From the NCBI GenBank assembly GCA_019454045.1, contig SKCR01033467.1:186001-250000 (forward strand): a DNA stretch of 64,000 nt, read 5' to 3'. The stretch's first letter is position 1. Every line of letters begins with the position of its first letter. Shown in pieces: positions 1 through 11,844 of this stretch. The translations under genes and the position numbers were made by a program. The DNA comes from Zanthoxylum bungeanum (lineage: Eukaryota; Streptophyta; Magnoliopsida; Sapindales; Rutaceae). The notes under the pieces are model-generated. The model was not told the origin of the DNA, ran no database searches, and saw only the letters and a program-made list of their open reading frames with translations.

Positions 1-115
1 CTTAGACTCTTGTCTTAGCATTTTTCAAGAACCCAAAAAAAAAAAAAAATTATAAAGCTTGCATTGTGAGGGGAATTGAGAAGATTAGAAGAAGAAATTT
101 AACCAATTTGATCAT
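1..115 (+). other. 5' leader/promoter-proximal stretch of the MYB gene
   Basis: Short sequence upstream of the ATG at 116. It has an A-run at 37-49 and a purine-rich stretch (70-100) before the start. It is probably 5' UTR. The promoter lies outside the window. Confidence 0.4.
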
Positions 116-1314
116 ATGGGGAGGCCACCTTGTTGTGACAAAATTGGTGTGAAGAAAGGACCATGGACTCCTGAAGAAGATATAATTTTAGTGTCTTATA
201 TTCAAGAGAATGGCCCTGGAAATTGGAGGGCTGTTCCCACTAATACAGGTTAATTTTTTTTTTTTATTATTATTATTTTGTTTAATTATCCTAATGATTT
301 GCGTTTTTTAGTAACCGTTTTTAGCTAATTTGTTTTCAGGATTGCTTAGATGTAGCAAAAGTTGCAGGCTTAGATGGGCTAATTACCTTAGGCCAGGGAT
401 CAAACGTGGGAATTTCACTGATCATGAAGAGAAGATGATAATTCATCTACAAGCACTTTTAGGCAACAGGTATATATATTTTCAAAAGTGCTTTTTCCAG
501 AAGTGCTTTTTTTTTTCCAGAAGTAATTAATGGGTAAGCATTGTTTGATGTTTGTTTCAGATGGGCTGCTATTGCTTCTTATCTTCCTCAGAGAACAGAC
601 AATGACATCAAGAACTATTGGAACACTCACTTGAAAAAGAAGCTGAAACAAGCTGCATCTGCAGGGTGCTCTGGAGATGTGTTAGCTTCAGCTTCTTCAG
701 AGCAAATCTCTAGGGGTCAATGGGAGAGAAGGCTGCAGACTGATATTCACATGGCTAAGCAAGCTCTATGTGAGGCCTTGTCACCAGAGAAAGCTAGTTT
801 TTTAACAGAATTGAAGCCTGCAAATGGGTTCATTTCCTGCACAAAATCAGCAGCTCATCAAGCACCAACTTATGCATCAAGCACAGAGAACATTGCTAAA
901 TTGCTTAAAGGGTGGGTCAGAAACTCTCCAAAAAGTGCTTCTTCATCAAACTCAGCTGCCACTCAAAGTTCAATTAACAACAATGTTAATCACATTATTG
1001 CTGGGGTAGAATCAGCTTCTAGTGAAGGGACTCCAAGCAATATTAAAGCAGAAGGCAACAACTATAATGGCATTGAATCATCAGAGGCTTTTGAATCATT
1101 TTTTGGTTTTGAGTCATTTGATTCTTCAAATTCTACTGATTTATCTCAATCAGCAGTGACACCTGAGTCTAGCCAATTGCAAGATCCGAGTGCTGATGAT
1201 CAAATGTCTCGGCTATCATTGCTTGAGAAGTGGCTGTTTGATGATCAAGGTGGGAAAGATTGCCTTAATTATCTTATATTAGATGGTGATGAGGAAACTG
1301 ATGATATGTTCTAA
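116..1314 (+). CDS. MYB30: R2R3-MYB transcription factor, subgroup 1 (MYB30/MYB94/MYB96 type)
   Basis: Three exons: 116-248, 340-469 and 561-1314, joined across GT-AG introns. The first two exons are 133 and 130 bp, the classic sizes for plant R2R3-MYB genes. The product is 338 aa. R2 is at about residues 14-64 and R3 at about 67-115, with the Trp repeats intact, starting MGRPPCCDK and ending R3 with [17 protein letters not shown]. The subgroup-1 motifs follow: [14 protein letters not shown] (about 137-150), [15 protein letters not shown] (about 193-207) and, near the C-terminus, [11 protein letters not shown]. Subgroup 1 proteins are nuclear activators of very-long-chain fatty acid and wax genes and act in hypersensitive, drought and ABA responses. 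The paralogue is inferred: MYB30 is favoured because a MIF and a ZHD lie downstream, as in Arabidopsis, but MYB94/96 cannot be excluded. One oddity is RWANYLRP where the family usually has RWTNYLRP. Confidence 0.9.
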
Positions 1315-3328
1315 AGAGAGAGAGGATCTGGTTTTAGGGTTATGATTAAAGACTCTTTTTGATTTGTGTATTTGTTTTTTTTTTTTTTGCACTTGATCAT
1401 CTTCTACTAATCAATCATTATAATTCCATAGTGGTCTTAATTATTAAATAATCACTTCAGTACTAAGACAAAATGAAAAATTCTCAATATTATGTGATGA
1501 TGATCATATGATTTTTGTTTATTTGGAATGAACATTTAGATGATTAAAGATCTGTATAATGCCTCTATAAATCTCATTTATCATCTGAATGCTCCAATGT
1601 GATCAATTTCCTTGAGTGGATGAGATTTGATTTAAAAAAAATAAAAATACTCAAATAAAGTTGTATGAACATCTTAATTGGTAAGTGAAGGGACAAGATT
1701 TTATTTATTAGATGTTATGAGGAATTAAATTTGACTTTTTCCACCTCTTATGAGCTCTGCCTATGCATGCCTAGAAGGAAAAAAAAAAGTCAACTACCAT
1801 GCAGCTTTATATAGAATTTGGATGGTAACAAACAGTTAAAAATTAATTACATATAAATTTTTTATTCAGTAATTACCGATTATAATTTATAAAAAAAACT
1901 CAACATATCACCGAATCCAAGTCCCTTTATATAATATCAAAGCACTAGTTACATTCATTCTATGGCCAGTTAGGATTTGTGTACAAAGTTAATATAAAAT
2001 CAAATGAAACCTAGTGGAGTCTAACTTTCATGTGTCATGTGTGAGCTGCTGCTGGCTCTAGCAGTGGTTTCAACTTTAGTTAATGAATCACAGGAAGCTC
2101 TTGTTTACTTTTGGGCATCTTTAAATTTCTGTCTCAGAAGTAAAACTTTTTACTGTCTTTGAGAAATTTATGGAGGGGTAAGAAATTGTTTTGGAAATCT
2201 GCAGAATGGCCTTAAATGCATTCACATGTGAAGAGTTTTGAATATTGCTTTGTTTTTACAAGCTGGAATTTTGGTTTGACCTACAAAATGACCATATGTA
2301 TAAACTGTAAAGAGACATTAATGCATAAGTCTCCCATGAACTTCATTAACCCAATGCAAGCCTAGGGAAAATGGTAACCAACTACTTTATAAATTGTCAT
2401 ATCAATTATTTATTTGATACAGTTTTGAAAATACAAATGGTAATCTTTGATATTAAAGATTTTTTGAATCATTTTTCATCTGATTAGTATTAAATGACTT
2501 AAATATTCCTAAGAACGTCCAAAGATAGTAAAAAAATATTTTAAAAGTAGATCAAAGGTAACTCAAACAACAAATAAATTTAACGATAGAGATTAAAGCT
2601 TGTATTTTCTAAAACTACAGGGACTATATCTTGTATTTTTAAAATTACATGAACTAAAATATTATTATGATAATTTGTACGGTATTCAAGTGTCATTTTC
2701 CAATAAAAATAACAGTAAGCCAAAATAGATTGTGAATACGTTTGGGACCAAAATGCTTCTAACTTAATTTTGAACGCACCAGTATTATTGGGTGTGTTAG
2801 AGTATATGTCCTAAAATCTGTTATGGATGTTATGGTTTAAGACGTAATATTTGTAATAGAGATTAATTTAAAAATAAATTTATTTACATCAATAACGGCA
2901 TAACCACGATCCTTAAAATGATTTTAGAAAAAAATATTAAATTTCAGTCACATGAATACTTCAGCTCTAATATCAAAACCTTACACGGTGTTCATCGAGT
3001 TTTTTTTTTTCCTCATGCAAACGCTTGCACATAATGAAATTCTAATTTGATCATTTACACTACTGTCTTGTCTTTAATTTGATCAAAATTAAGGTCCCAA
3101 AGTTCCATTCTCCTCACATGCGAACTTTGATTTAATTTTTTATATTTCAATTTTGGCTCACTTCAGGCTCTCTTAGTCTAGGGAATTTTTCTAAACTATA
3201 AAAACCAATCCATTTGTTCTAATGATAGTAAATATACAAAAATTGATTGGACTAATGGAGCTTGTAACATTATATGATAAATATGAGGCCAAGGTTCTAT
3301 TGTCAAAGTTCAAAAATTCTAACCGGCT

Positions 3329-3733
3329 AGTTTATAAGTGTTGGATTCTCTTAACTAACTAAACATATTTTGAGCTGTAAAGTTCAATAATAAAATTGTG
3401 GAGAGCTGTATACTGAACAATATCTACTTAGTTATTAGACTCAGATTGTTACAGCTGATATCATAGATGATTTGTGACTCGATATGTGGGAGTACATATT
3501 ATTTCATTCTGTTAGGTTTATGTTGACTATAAAGATGATGTGAGTTCCTCAAATGAGGAAGATTGTAATATATCATATCGCTAGCAATGAGAATCATGGC
3601 TAGTTTATAAGAATTGAATTCTCCTAAGTAGAAACATTTGGATTGCGAAGCTCAATAATAAAACTGTAACGGACTACATTCCTAAAATGGGCGAAATCTA
3701 CTAAATTATTAGGCTGAACAATTATATTTTACC
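3329..3733. repeat. Decayed direct repeat, two copies about 270 bp apart
   Basis: Two copies begin with CTAGTTTATAAG at about 3329 and 3600. Both contain a diverged TTCAATAATAAAA / CTCAATAATAAAA block and an 'atctact(t/a)agttattag'-like block in the same order. Copies differ by many substitutions, so this is old. It resembles the untranslated region next to a primer-binding site in plant LTR elements, but the family is not identified. Confidence 0.45.
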
Positions 3734-4366
3734 TTAAATCTCAATTCATGTTTCGCGTGAGAAATCTATTCAGATTGATATTTAATTCTCAATCCATATT
3801 TCACTTGAGAATTCTATTAAGATTTATATTTCATTTGTTCATTTACTTATCAACTTAAGCTTTTGATGATTCAAGTAATTTCTCTAATTAACATACACAC
3901 TATTGAATCTGACTAATAATATACAGATATATGCATTGAGGGTTGGATTGGATATCAACATTGTGACCTAACTTTGAAAGGATCGATCCCACTTTTTAAT
4001 TATTAATTTTGTTTGGAAAGAGTCAAGATCCGACTTTTGAAAGAAAGGATTTTGGGATTTTTCATTGGGACATCAATTAGTGCAATTAGATGGGTGAAGT
4101 GATGGATGCATGTGAAGTTGGCAGTAGTGTTGATAGAAATATATATACATGAGAGCTGGCATGGCATGTCCACATTAATTTTCATATTTTGGTGATCATT
4201 CTTTCCAATTTTGGTACCCCTATTCCACTTGAGGGTACAGTAATTGCAATGACTGAATCAATGTGCAAGCACAGTGTCCAAAGGATAACAATATGGTGTA
4301 TCATGAACTTGAAAATAGTCTATATACAAATATATTTTTGTGAATATCACAAAATAATTTATTTTA

Positions 4367-4500
4367 TTTTTTTGAAATTGTTGGAAATTTCACCATCAAA
4401 ATACTTATTTTAGGTTTAAGCGGAGCAAATAAAACCGCTGCGTGTCTCAAACTCTTACAAGAAACGCACTATTTGAATTCGAACTCAGGACCTGAAATAT
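4367..4500 (-). mobile_element. SINE family A, degenerate copy
   Basis: Minus-strand remnant. A T-run is followed by GAAATTGTTGGAAATTTCACC, then 'taagcggagca', 'actcttacaagaaacgcac' and 'ttcgaactcaggacct'. These blocks follow the same order as the better copies at 44220 and 61851. The 5' end, including the A box, is missing. Confidence 0.55.
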
Positions 4501-4549
4501 TATTTTTATAAGTATAGTAAAAGTTGTTGTAAATTTTATATATATATAT

Positions 4550-5030
4550 AGTATGGATGCAATGAGGGTCATGTCCCTTGAGTATTGCCCTATGGGAAAT
4601 GTACTAACATGTAGGGACATGTCCTCTAAAATTGAAAGAACACACATCTAGGCTCCAAATGGTTTAAGGAATGGGTATAACCCTTAGGAGTGTTACACCT
4701 CAAACCAAAGGGTGCCTTCAAAGGCACACTTTCATGCCTATATAAGGGAGCCTTATGTTCTTTCCTTGATGATCCAGAAAGTCATATAAGTCTTGAGTCA
4801 TAATTTTTGGAGTCGAGTGGGAGTTTCCACCATTCTTCCTTATTCAATATCTTGAGAAATGAGTGTCTCTCTCTCAAGAAGAATCCAAGTAATCCTGGGA
4901 GAACGTTAGCCACAAAACCATCCGTAAAGCACCGAGGCGGGGCTAATAAGTTCTTAAGGACAAAGACAACTCGACTTGGACATCAGTTTGATAAAGTTTT
5001 CTACATTTTCAGGTTTTTCTAAGTCTAATA
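4550..5030 (+). repeat. LTR-like fragment (possible solo LTR or TRIM)
   Basis: Low-copy-looking sequence unlike its neighbours. A TATA-like CCTATATAAGGG lies at about 4737, followed by a leader-like segment rich in short sense blocks and a 'ttttcaggtttttc' end. This resembles the promoter and R region of a plant LTR. No terminal TG/CA pair with a TSD was found, so boundaries are uncertain. Confidence 0.3.
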
Positions 5031-6022
5031 GTTTATGTTAAATTGACATGTTAGTGTCTATGTGATTCCATTTGTTGTTCTGTTTTGAATGATTAAGTTG
5101 TTTGATGCATGTTAAATTTTATTTGATGACACTAATTTAACAACAAAAGTGTTATACTTGCTATCAAGAAGTTGATTGAAATTCAAGGTTGGCTTCATTT
5201 GAATCCATATATATAGTTTGAAAACATATATGTGAATTATGCAACCAAATGAATGGGTGCATGAAAATCTATGTACAAGCCCATGCTCTGATCATTTTGG
5301 CACATCAAATTAATAATATAGTTCAGTATGAATACATGGGAATAGAATGAACCATACCCATCTACTTCAAATATTTAGAAAAAAATCAAATCCTCTAGAA
5401 TATACTTTACAGAAGTGGCTCAAGGATATTAGATACAAACGGCTCGCTAAAATCTTAAATTTTGGCCCAAAATTAAGACCATGAGTCTAAAGAAACTTTA
5501 ATTTTTAATTTATAATATGAATTTTATATTGGTTTAATCATTTATCGATAGAAACTTCATTTTATGAACTAACCTATGACATCTAAAATTTAGGACAATT
5601 CAGGACCACTCCTTAACACTTGAATCACTTGATTATCATCCGACAATAATTTTTTTTTTTTTTGGCGAACTTTATTATAACAATATTTTAAGGGTGTTGG
5701 AGTTTATTTTAGTCAACATATAAAGTGTAGACAAACACAAATATGTGGGACAATACGTAGGTATATGTATCACACTCAAATTGAGTTGAATATTTTGTTA
5801 GTCATCTTGTAATTTGGTCGTATAGAAGTGGTCCTATTTGTATCTTATGCTAACACTGCATGTACAAAATTCACATTATTTTGGATTGGACCCATATATA
5901 TGTCTATGTTAAAAATAAAACGTTTTGAAAGTGCAGCGTCTACTTTCGATTTTGGGGAGAGATTAAAAATAAATTTAAAATTACCAATCCCTTCTCTTAA
6001 AAAAAATTGATAGAGAAATTGG

Positions 6023-6065
6023 TGGGCTTATTAATCTATAAGATTTAACTATTTACCCGGGCCCA
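6023..6065. promoter_or_regulatory. Site-II-type motifs upstream of mL41
   Basis: TGGGCT at 6023-6028 and GGCCCA (TGGGCC on the other strand) at 6060-6065 lie about 100-200 bp before the likely transcribed leader. TGGGCY site-II elements are known in promoters of plant nuclear genes for ribosomal and mitochondrial proteins. The role here is inferred from position and motif only. Confidence 0.5.
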
Positions 6066-6692
6066 TTAAACTAATCCAACAGGCTTAAAAACCAGACCCG
6101 GATCGACCCATCACCATTTTCTTCTAGTCCGGCCGCAAAAACCATCTCAGTTATCAGACGCTTCTCAAAAGCACCTCCATTCTTCCATTACTCCCAAACC
6201 CAGTCATCAAGGAGGCTCGTTTCAGGTACTAACTTTTTTCTCTTTATAAACTCCATCATGCTTTGCTTTTTTTTTTTTTTTCATATTTTAATTCAATTTT
6301 ATGTTTCTTTATATGTCCTGTTTGTTTAGTCGCTGAGGCAGTTGACGAAAAGAAAATGAATGGGGTTGTGTTATTTTTCCTTGGAATAGTATTTAGCAAC
6401 TTGGTTTTGTAAATTATTTACAATTGTTTTGTCAAAATCTAAGCTTTTTTTTTTTTTTTTTAATCATGGTTACCATGAATTTGTGTCATGTCATAGAACT
6501 TGAGAACAAGAGTATTACTAAACGTTTAATAAGATCTTTTTATAGCTAAAGATAGTTTTTTTTTTTTTTTTTTAATTAAGTTTGTAGAACTATTGCAATG
6601 TGGTGCTAATTGAATTGATTGTTGTTGTTAAATAATTACATGGCTGTGTTCTTGCTTTTAGGGTATATTTGCTGTTTAAAGGGGGGGAGAAA

Positions 6693-8368
6693 ATGCCTTT
6701 GGGACTTATACTAGGGATGGGAAGAGCTTTTCGAAGAAAGCGTACATCATCCCTTGACATTCTCTCTTCAAAACGGGCACCACGAGATTATTACAAGGGA
6801 AAGAATTGCAAGCCCACCGGTTTCCATACTCGTAAAGGTTTGGCTGCTCTCTAATTTGATTTTGCAATTTACCTGTTCCGAGCCTAAACCTGTATGTTAG
6901 GTGCTGAAAGAAACGTAATGATCTTCTTTTGCTCTTTGAGAGTTATTAACTCTTCCTTAATTGAAATTCAATTTTATTCAAGAGTTGTGTAAATTTTATT
7001 TCTTGGATTCTAATGTCCCTTGTTGAGACTCTTGATTTGTTTGCAAGCCAACAAGTGAGATTTAGATAGACCAGGGACTGTGTTACATTCTGAATGCTTT
7101 TATGTGTTACTAAGGCAACCTTTTTTCACACTTGCCAAGCTGTTGCTAAATATATATATATATTTATTTATTTTTTTAGAGTACCGGGGAACCCCACTTC
7201 ATCCATATGGATACGTGGGTAAACCGGTGTTGTCACAAGCTCTTACAAGGGTGCTACCCAGGGCTTGAAACTGGGACCTTGTAGGTCCAAAAGCTCAAAC
7301 TTCTGGGCTGCGCCCCTTGGGGACAAATCTGTTGCTAAATATGTTTAGTGTAATCTGATATTCTTTTTGTTATACTGATGTAACCGATGTTTGACCAAGC
7401 CTTTTCTTTTCATGGCCAAAGCATTCTAATTCGAAATGTTAATGATTGAGTTCTTGTTCTGGCCCTGCTTAGAAAAAAAACAACACTCAATTCCAATAAA
7501 AGGCCGATGAGGATATTCTTTACTAATTCTAAGACCCCTAGTGGTTCAGGCAATTCGAGTTAGTAGACTCTCAGAACCAAAAAATAAGTTTCCCAAGATT
7601 AAGGTGTTTTATTTTGAATTCCTGAAGTATGAATTGTAATTAGTTCTGAATTATTGTTAAAAGGCTACTATGTTACATGCTTTAGAGCATCTGTGATTTG
7701 ATTGTTTGTCATATAACAATTGATTGCAGGTGGATATGTCGTGGTGCAAGAAAAACTGCCAAACTATGTTGTCCCTGATTTGACTGACTTCAAGGTTCTC
7801 ATTTTCTCTCCTTTTTTTTTTCTCTTGATATATCTCTATGTTTTCTTGTTGCATTGCATTTTGCAATTGACATAGGTGACAGTATCTGGCATTGTGGGAA
7901 ATGTATGGGCATATCTTAATGAAAGTTGTAGGACATAATTCCATTTGGGAATCTATGGACCCAGTTCTTTTTAATGGATCATCTCTTTAAGTTTTGGGGA
8001 AAGGTTTTCGCGGAATGTCTAGAATAACTCTAGGGAATAGATTCTTTAAGATCTGTGCTTGTAAACAATGACCCCATGAGGTTAATGCCGCATGCATTAT
8101 TTTTGTTTGAATTACATGCCTCGTGCATTTCGGTTTATAGACAAAATTTCACACGTCATGCTGCCACAACTTACTTATAAATGGCTAGTTTTGTTTCGTA
8201 GACAAAATTTCAGATCTCGGGACTTAGATTGACAATTTACAATTCTCATTTATAGAAGTGATTTGCATGTATTGCTGACCCAGATAATCCTTGCAGCTTA
8301 AGCCATATGTATCTCAGTGCCCAAGAGAAGTCAAAACTGCGGAGGCTGCAGAACCAGGAAAACAATGA
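6693..8368 (+). CDS. Mitochondrial large-subunit ribosomal protein mL41 (MRP-L27 family)
   Basis: Three coding exons: 6693-6837, 7730-7794 and 8297-8368. All joints are GT-AG, and they encode 93 aa. The protein begins MPLGLILGMGRAFRRKRTSS, continues SSKRAPRDYYKGKNCKPTGF and HTRKGGYVVVQEKLPNYVVPDL, and ends with DFKLKPYVSQCPREVKT plus a short acidic tail. This is the conserved block of mL41 (Pfam MRP-L27), and the plant family is usually about 90-100 aa, so the model is complete. It is a structural protein of the mitochondrial 54S/39S-type large subunit, made in the cytosol and imported. A non-coding first exon probably ends at 6225 (CAG|GT) and joins at 6662 after TTTTAG. A SINE with a perfect TSD sits in the first coding intron. 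The ATG at 6693 gives the family N-terminus. Confidence 0.88.
7154..7328 (-). mobile_element. SINE family C inserted in an mL41 intron
   Basis: Flanked by a 14-bp direct repeat CTGTTGCTAAATAT at 7140-7153 and 7329-7342, a clear TSD. The body reads on the minus strand from CCCCAAGGGGCGCAGCCCAG through a B-box-like GGTCCCAGTTTCAAGCCC to an A/T-rich tail at 7154-7180. It differs from families A and B. It lies inside the intron between the first two coding exons of mL41, antisense to the gene. Confidence 0.75.
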
Positions 8369-9134
8369 GAAGAGTTTCTGATATTTCAGTTAACAGCTGC
8401 AATCATGTGGAACGTATGAGTTTCTTTTCTTCTTTTTCCAATTGTTTCGGACTTTAAAACTTTTACCAGTTTACTTAGAATTTCGAGCCGTAGATCCCAG
8501 CAGTATTTTATACATTTCATGGTGAAATCTTTGATTTCTGGTGTCCATCTTCTTGTTCTCAATACAATTTCAAGTTTCTTACATGGTTCATTGTAATGGT
8601 GCCCTTTTTTTGTTTTTGGAGACGGCTTGTTAATCTGATTGAGATTCAAGTTTTTGGTCACAAATGTTAATAGGTCGTATCCAATGCACAAGGTTTCCGC
8701 TACAAGTAGGATATGGGGATGCAAAAAAAAAATGATCATATTGTTGTACAACAATTGGTAACATTATCGAAATAGTCCCCTTAACTGGTATCTTTAGATT
8801 AATATAATTGTAAAGTACAATTTTTAACTCCCAAATGAACTCATAAATGTTGAAACAAGTCATCATCATCCTAGAATAAAGTATATAAAAGATTGAAAGC
8901 TAAAGCAAGAACCATATTCTTATGAAATCTTAGGGTAAATTCTTTCCTTGCAGTCAATTTGCAGAGGCATTTGTGGCTCATGTGCAATTGCAGAGCTATT
9001 TGTCTATAATCCTAGAGAAAAAAAATTCAATTCAATTAAGCTAAAGTAACCCAATAATCCTGAGCATTTGTCAGAAGTGGGTTCATTTCAGAACAAGGAA
9101 AGATGTCAATTATTTGGTGTGACATATTTTACAG

Positions 9135-9305
9135 ATTTTTTTTTTTTAATCGTTGGAAATCTCGTAGCCAAACCACTCTTTTCCGACTTAAGCGGAGCAT
9201 GTAAAATTTCCGACAGTCTCAGACTCTTATAAAAAACGCACTTTCTAAATGATCTCAATGTAAAATCATGTGTCCTACCTACACTACCAAATCACATCCC
9301 TTGAG
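9135..9305 (-). mobile_element. SINE family A, first of a pair at one site
   Basis: Minus-strand SINE with its T-run (A-tail) at 9135-9146. It is flanked by GACATATTTTACAG at 9121-9134 and 9306-9319, a 14-bp TSD. Diagnostic blocks 'taagcggagca', 'cagactcttata' and 'accaaatcacatcccttgagg' appear in family order. The B box is degraded. Confidence 0.72.
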
Positions 9306-9319
9306 GACATATTTTACAG

Positions 9320-9493
9320 TTTTTTTTTTTTTTGGAATTGTTAGAAATTCTGTCATCAAACCATTCTTTTCGGGGCTAAACGGAGCATGTAAAATCCCCG
9401 ATTATCACAAATTCTTTACAAGAAACGAACTCAATGGATTCAAACTCATGACCTCAATGTGAGATCTTGAACCCTACACCACCAAACCACACC
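9320..9493 (-). mobile_element. SINE family A, second copy abutting the first
   Basis: Starts with a T-run immediately after the right TSD of the previous SINE. It reads GGAATTGTTAGAAATTCTGTC, 'gattcaaactcatgacctcaatg' and 'accctacaccaccaaaccacacc'. A partial TTACAG follows at 9494, matching the end of the shared target site. This suggests two insertions at the same A/T-rich site. Confidence 0.7.
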
Positions 9494-10420
9494 TTACAGC
9501 CTTCTTAATTGCTTTTGAAAGTATTTTAAAAGATATTCCTTCTCAAATAAGATTTTGCCACTAAAAACACAACTTTTGAGTAACGCTACATATACATAAT
9601 TGGAATATAAATTTAGATGTCAATTTTTAGGTATAAATTTGGTGGTCATTTTCAGAAAATATTTCTTATGAAATGATTATGATTTGGAGGATAAGATTTG
9701 TGTAGGACAAGTTCCAATCAATCAACACAAACTTACCTTATTTATGTTAAAATCTAAATGTAATCAGAATTTGTGATCACATTGATTTAAGTGGTTTTTA
9801 ATGACAATCACAAATTATGAAGAAAAAAAATGAAATATATATGGCTTATAAGAAGCTTAAGATTCTTTTTTTTTTTTTTTTTTTTTTGCCCTAATCAGAA
9901 AAGCATTCCACTGTTGAATATTTCAAATGGGGTTGGGTTGTTGAGTAGCAAAAAAGGCCTTAACTTTCACTATCTTCTCAAAACACAATCACACTAAATT
10001 CTCAATCAACACTCTAATCTAACCCTACTACTAATAATCTCCCTTTTTCCCTTTTTATTTCATTTTCTTTATTTCTTTTTATAACTCTCTCTCTTTCTTA
10101 TGGCCTGGCATGCATATAAAATTATATTAAACATTTGGATTGTTCTCTCTTTCACACATAATCTTGATTTTTTTTTTTTTTTTAGAATATAACATTACTA
10201 GTTTATTGATATTTACAATTAAAAATCTGCTGAAATCCAACCTATATTAGCTATGAACAGTAACAGAACCAAGATTTTAATTATGTTTCTTAATTTTTCT
10301 TTTTTCGATATGGGGACCTTTGATTCCCCATGTATGTATATAATTCCGTCTCTATGAGAAAACTCGAACTCCTCATAAAAGTGGATCCTCAATTAGTGGG
10401 TGGGTTCATTAGTCATGGTC

Positions 10421-10810
10421 ATTGTTCAGGAACCGTCGGTTTCGGTTCTAAAATCACCGATTCCGATTTAAGAAATTCTTAAACCTGAACTGAACCTCTA
10501 TTTAACGGTTTATAGACGATTCGGTGAACCGCCGGTTTCTATTCTAATCTTGGTTCAGTCACAGTTTCAACGGCCAAAATCGTCGATTCGAAATTACTGA
10601 TTCCAACGGTATAAAAAAAATATATTAAATTTTAATTTATTAGTAAAATTTAAATAAAAATATTTTTTAAAATAATTGGACAATTATAAACCGGAACCGC
10701 CGATTCGGGACGGGTTGGAACCGGCCTTCTAGAACCGGAACCTAACCGCCAAGAGGTGGTTCCGATTCCAAATTATCCTGATTCCAATCCGAAACCGGCC
10801 AGTGACCATG
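10421..10810. mobile_element. hAT-like non-autonomous DNA element rich in GGAACCG motifs
   Basis: Imperfect terminal inverted repeats: CATGGTCATTG at the left, and at the right CCAGTGACCATG (the inverse of CATGGTCACTGG). The ends are packed with 'cggttccg/cggaaccg' type words, while the middle (10605-10680) is almost pure A/T. Such elements are common hAT-type MITEs in plants. No 8-bp TSD could be matched, so the exact ends are uncertain. Confidence 0.45.
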
Positions 10811-11606
10811 TGTACATACACATTCCTAAAATATAGTAATTCAAAATCAACTGACACAAGTTTTCTTTTCAACTTACATAAGTTTTTTCTTTTCAAATTA
10901 CACAAGTGCAAATTCCTTTTTTTATCTCATTTTTATTTTAATATTCGAATTCAGGTCGCAAGTTAATATTCGAAAACCATTCGATCACGTCTATGGAGAA
11001 AATATATATGATTTGAGTTAAAAGTAATTATTAATTATTATTATTATCAATTTCCCAGAGATTACAAGTGTATAGAATCTTCAAGGAGCAACAATTTTTG
11101 TTGAGTGTAAATATGTTGGCTATAAGTGACACAAAAAGAGAAGAAAACAAACTTTAATGAGTAAAGGTAATTAAAGTAACCAAGAGAATTTTACCTGTTT
11201 CATTTTGTTCATATCAATCTTGAATTAAGCATGATTGAAATTTCCAAAATTATATGATTCACCAAACTTAAATATTTTGGTAAATTTCAGAAATTAATTA
11301 ATGAAAAAACGAACTTTAAAAATGTACAAAACAATTTTTTATTTTCTTAATACAAAATTTTTGTATAATTTATTTGTTATCAAGCTTACATGTTGAGAGG
11401 CAATAAAACTCCAAAAGGGTCTTGCAAATGTATTAAGAGTATGCCTTAAAATATACATATTTCCTAAATGTTGAGAGTTTCAAAAAGTTTGTTAATTTTT
11501 ATATTTTAGTAGAAAAACTAAGATTTGGTTCTATTTTGTTACTATTGTTATTTTTAAAATTTACTTGGGATTTCAGTTAAAAAGATACCCTAATTTCTTG
11601 CTACTT

Positions 11607-11844
11607 TTTTTTTTTTTGGATAACCGGGGTGTCCGGGCCAGCTTACGCGCACCTCAACTAATCTTCGGGACTTGTGCCCCGTGCCCTCAGAAGTTTCCCA
11701 ACACAGATCAGGGTAAGTCGCTGGCTTTTCACACCATGGGGCATGGCCCCAAGGAAATGCATCTAGTGGGATTCGAACCTTAAACCTGAAAGGGAGCAAA
11801 CCACTCAAGCCCAGAGCCTTTACCACTGAGGCAACCCCTTGGGT
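11607..11844 (-). mobile_element. SINE family B (Au-like), full length
   Basis: Flanked by a perfect 16-bp TSD, TAATTTCTTGCTACTT, at 11591-11606 and 11845-11860. Read on the minus strand it begins AAGGGGTTGCCTCAGTGGTA (A box), has the B box GGTTCGAATCC, then a tail after CCCCGGTTATCC. The start, A box and B box match Au-type plant SINEs as I remember them. No coding capacity. Confidence 0.85.

Larger units (their letters stand above)
1315..6000. other. Intergenic region between MYB and mL41: old repeats, no gene seen
   Basis: The first few hundred bases are the MYB 3' UTR and downstream flank. After that the stretch is AT-rich and all frames are broken. It holds a decayed direct repeat (3329-3733), a minus-strand SINE remnant (4367-4500) and an LTR-like fragment with a TATA motif (about 4550-5030). 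Sequence around 2806-2990 recurs in a shorter form at 59735-59805. No ORF has a recognisable domain. Confidence 0.6.

Noticed and set aside
2035..2075. Possible small hairpin around GAGCTGCTGCTGGCTCTAGC
   Set aside because: Inspection gave only a short imperfect stem and no match to a miRNA family I know. A fold and small-RNA data would be needed.
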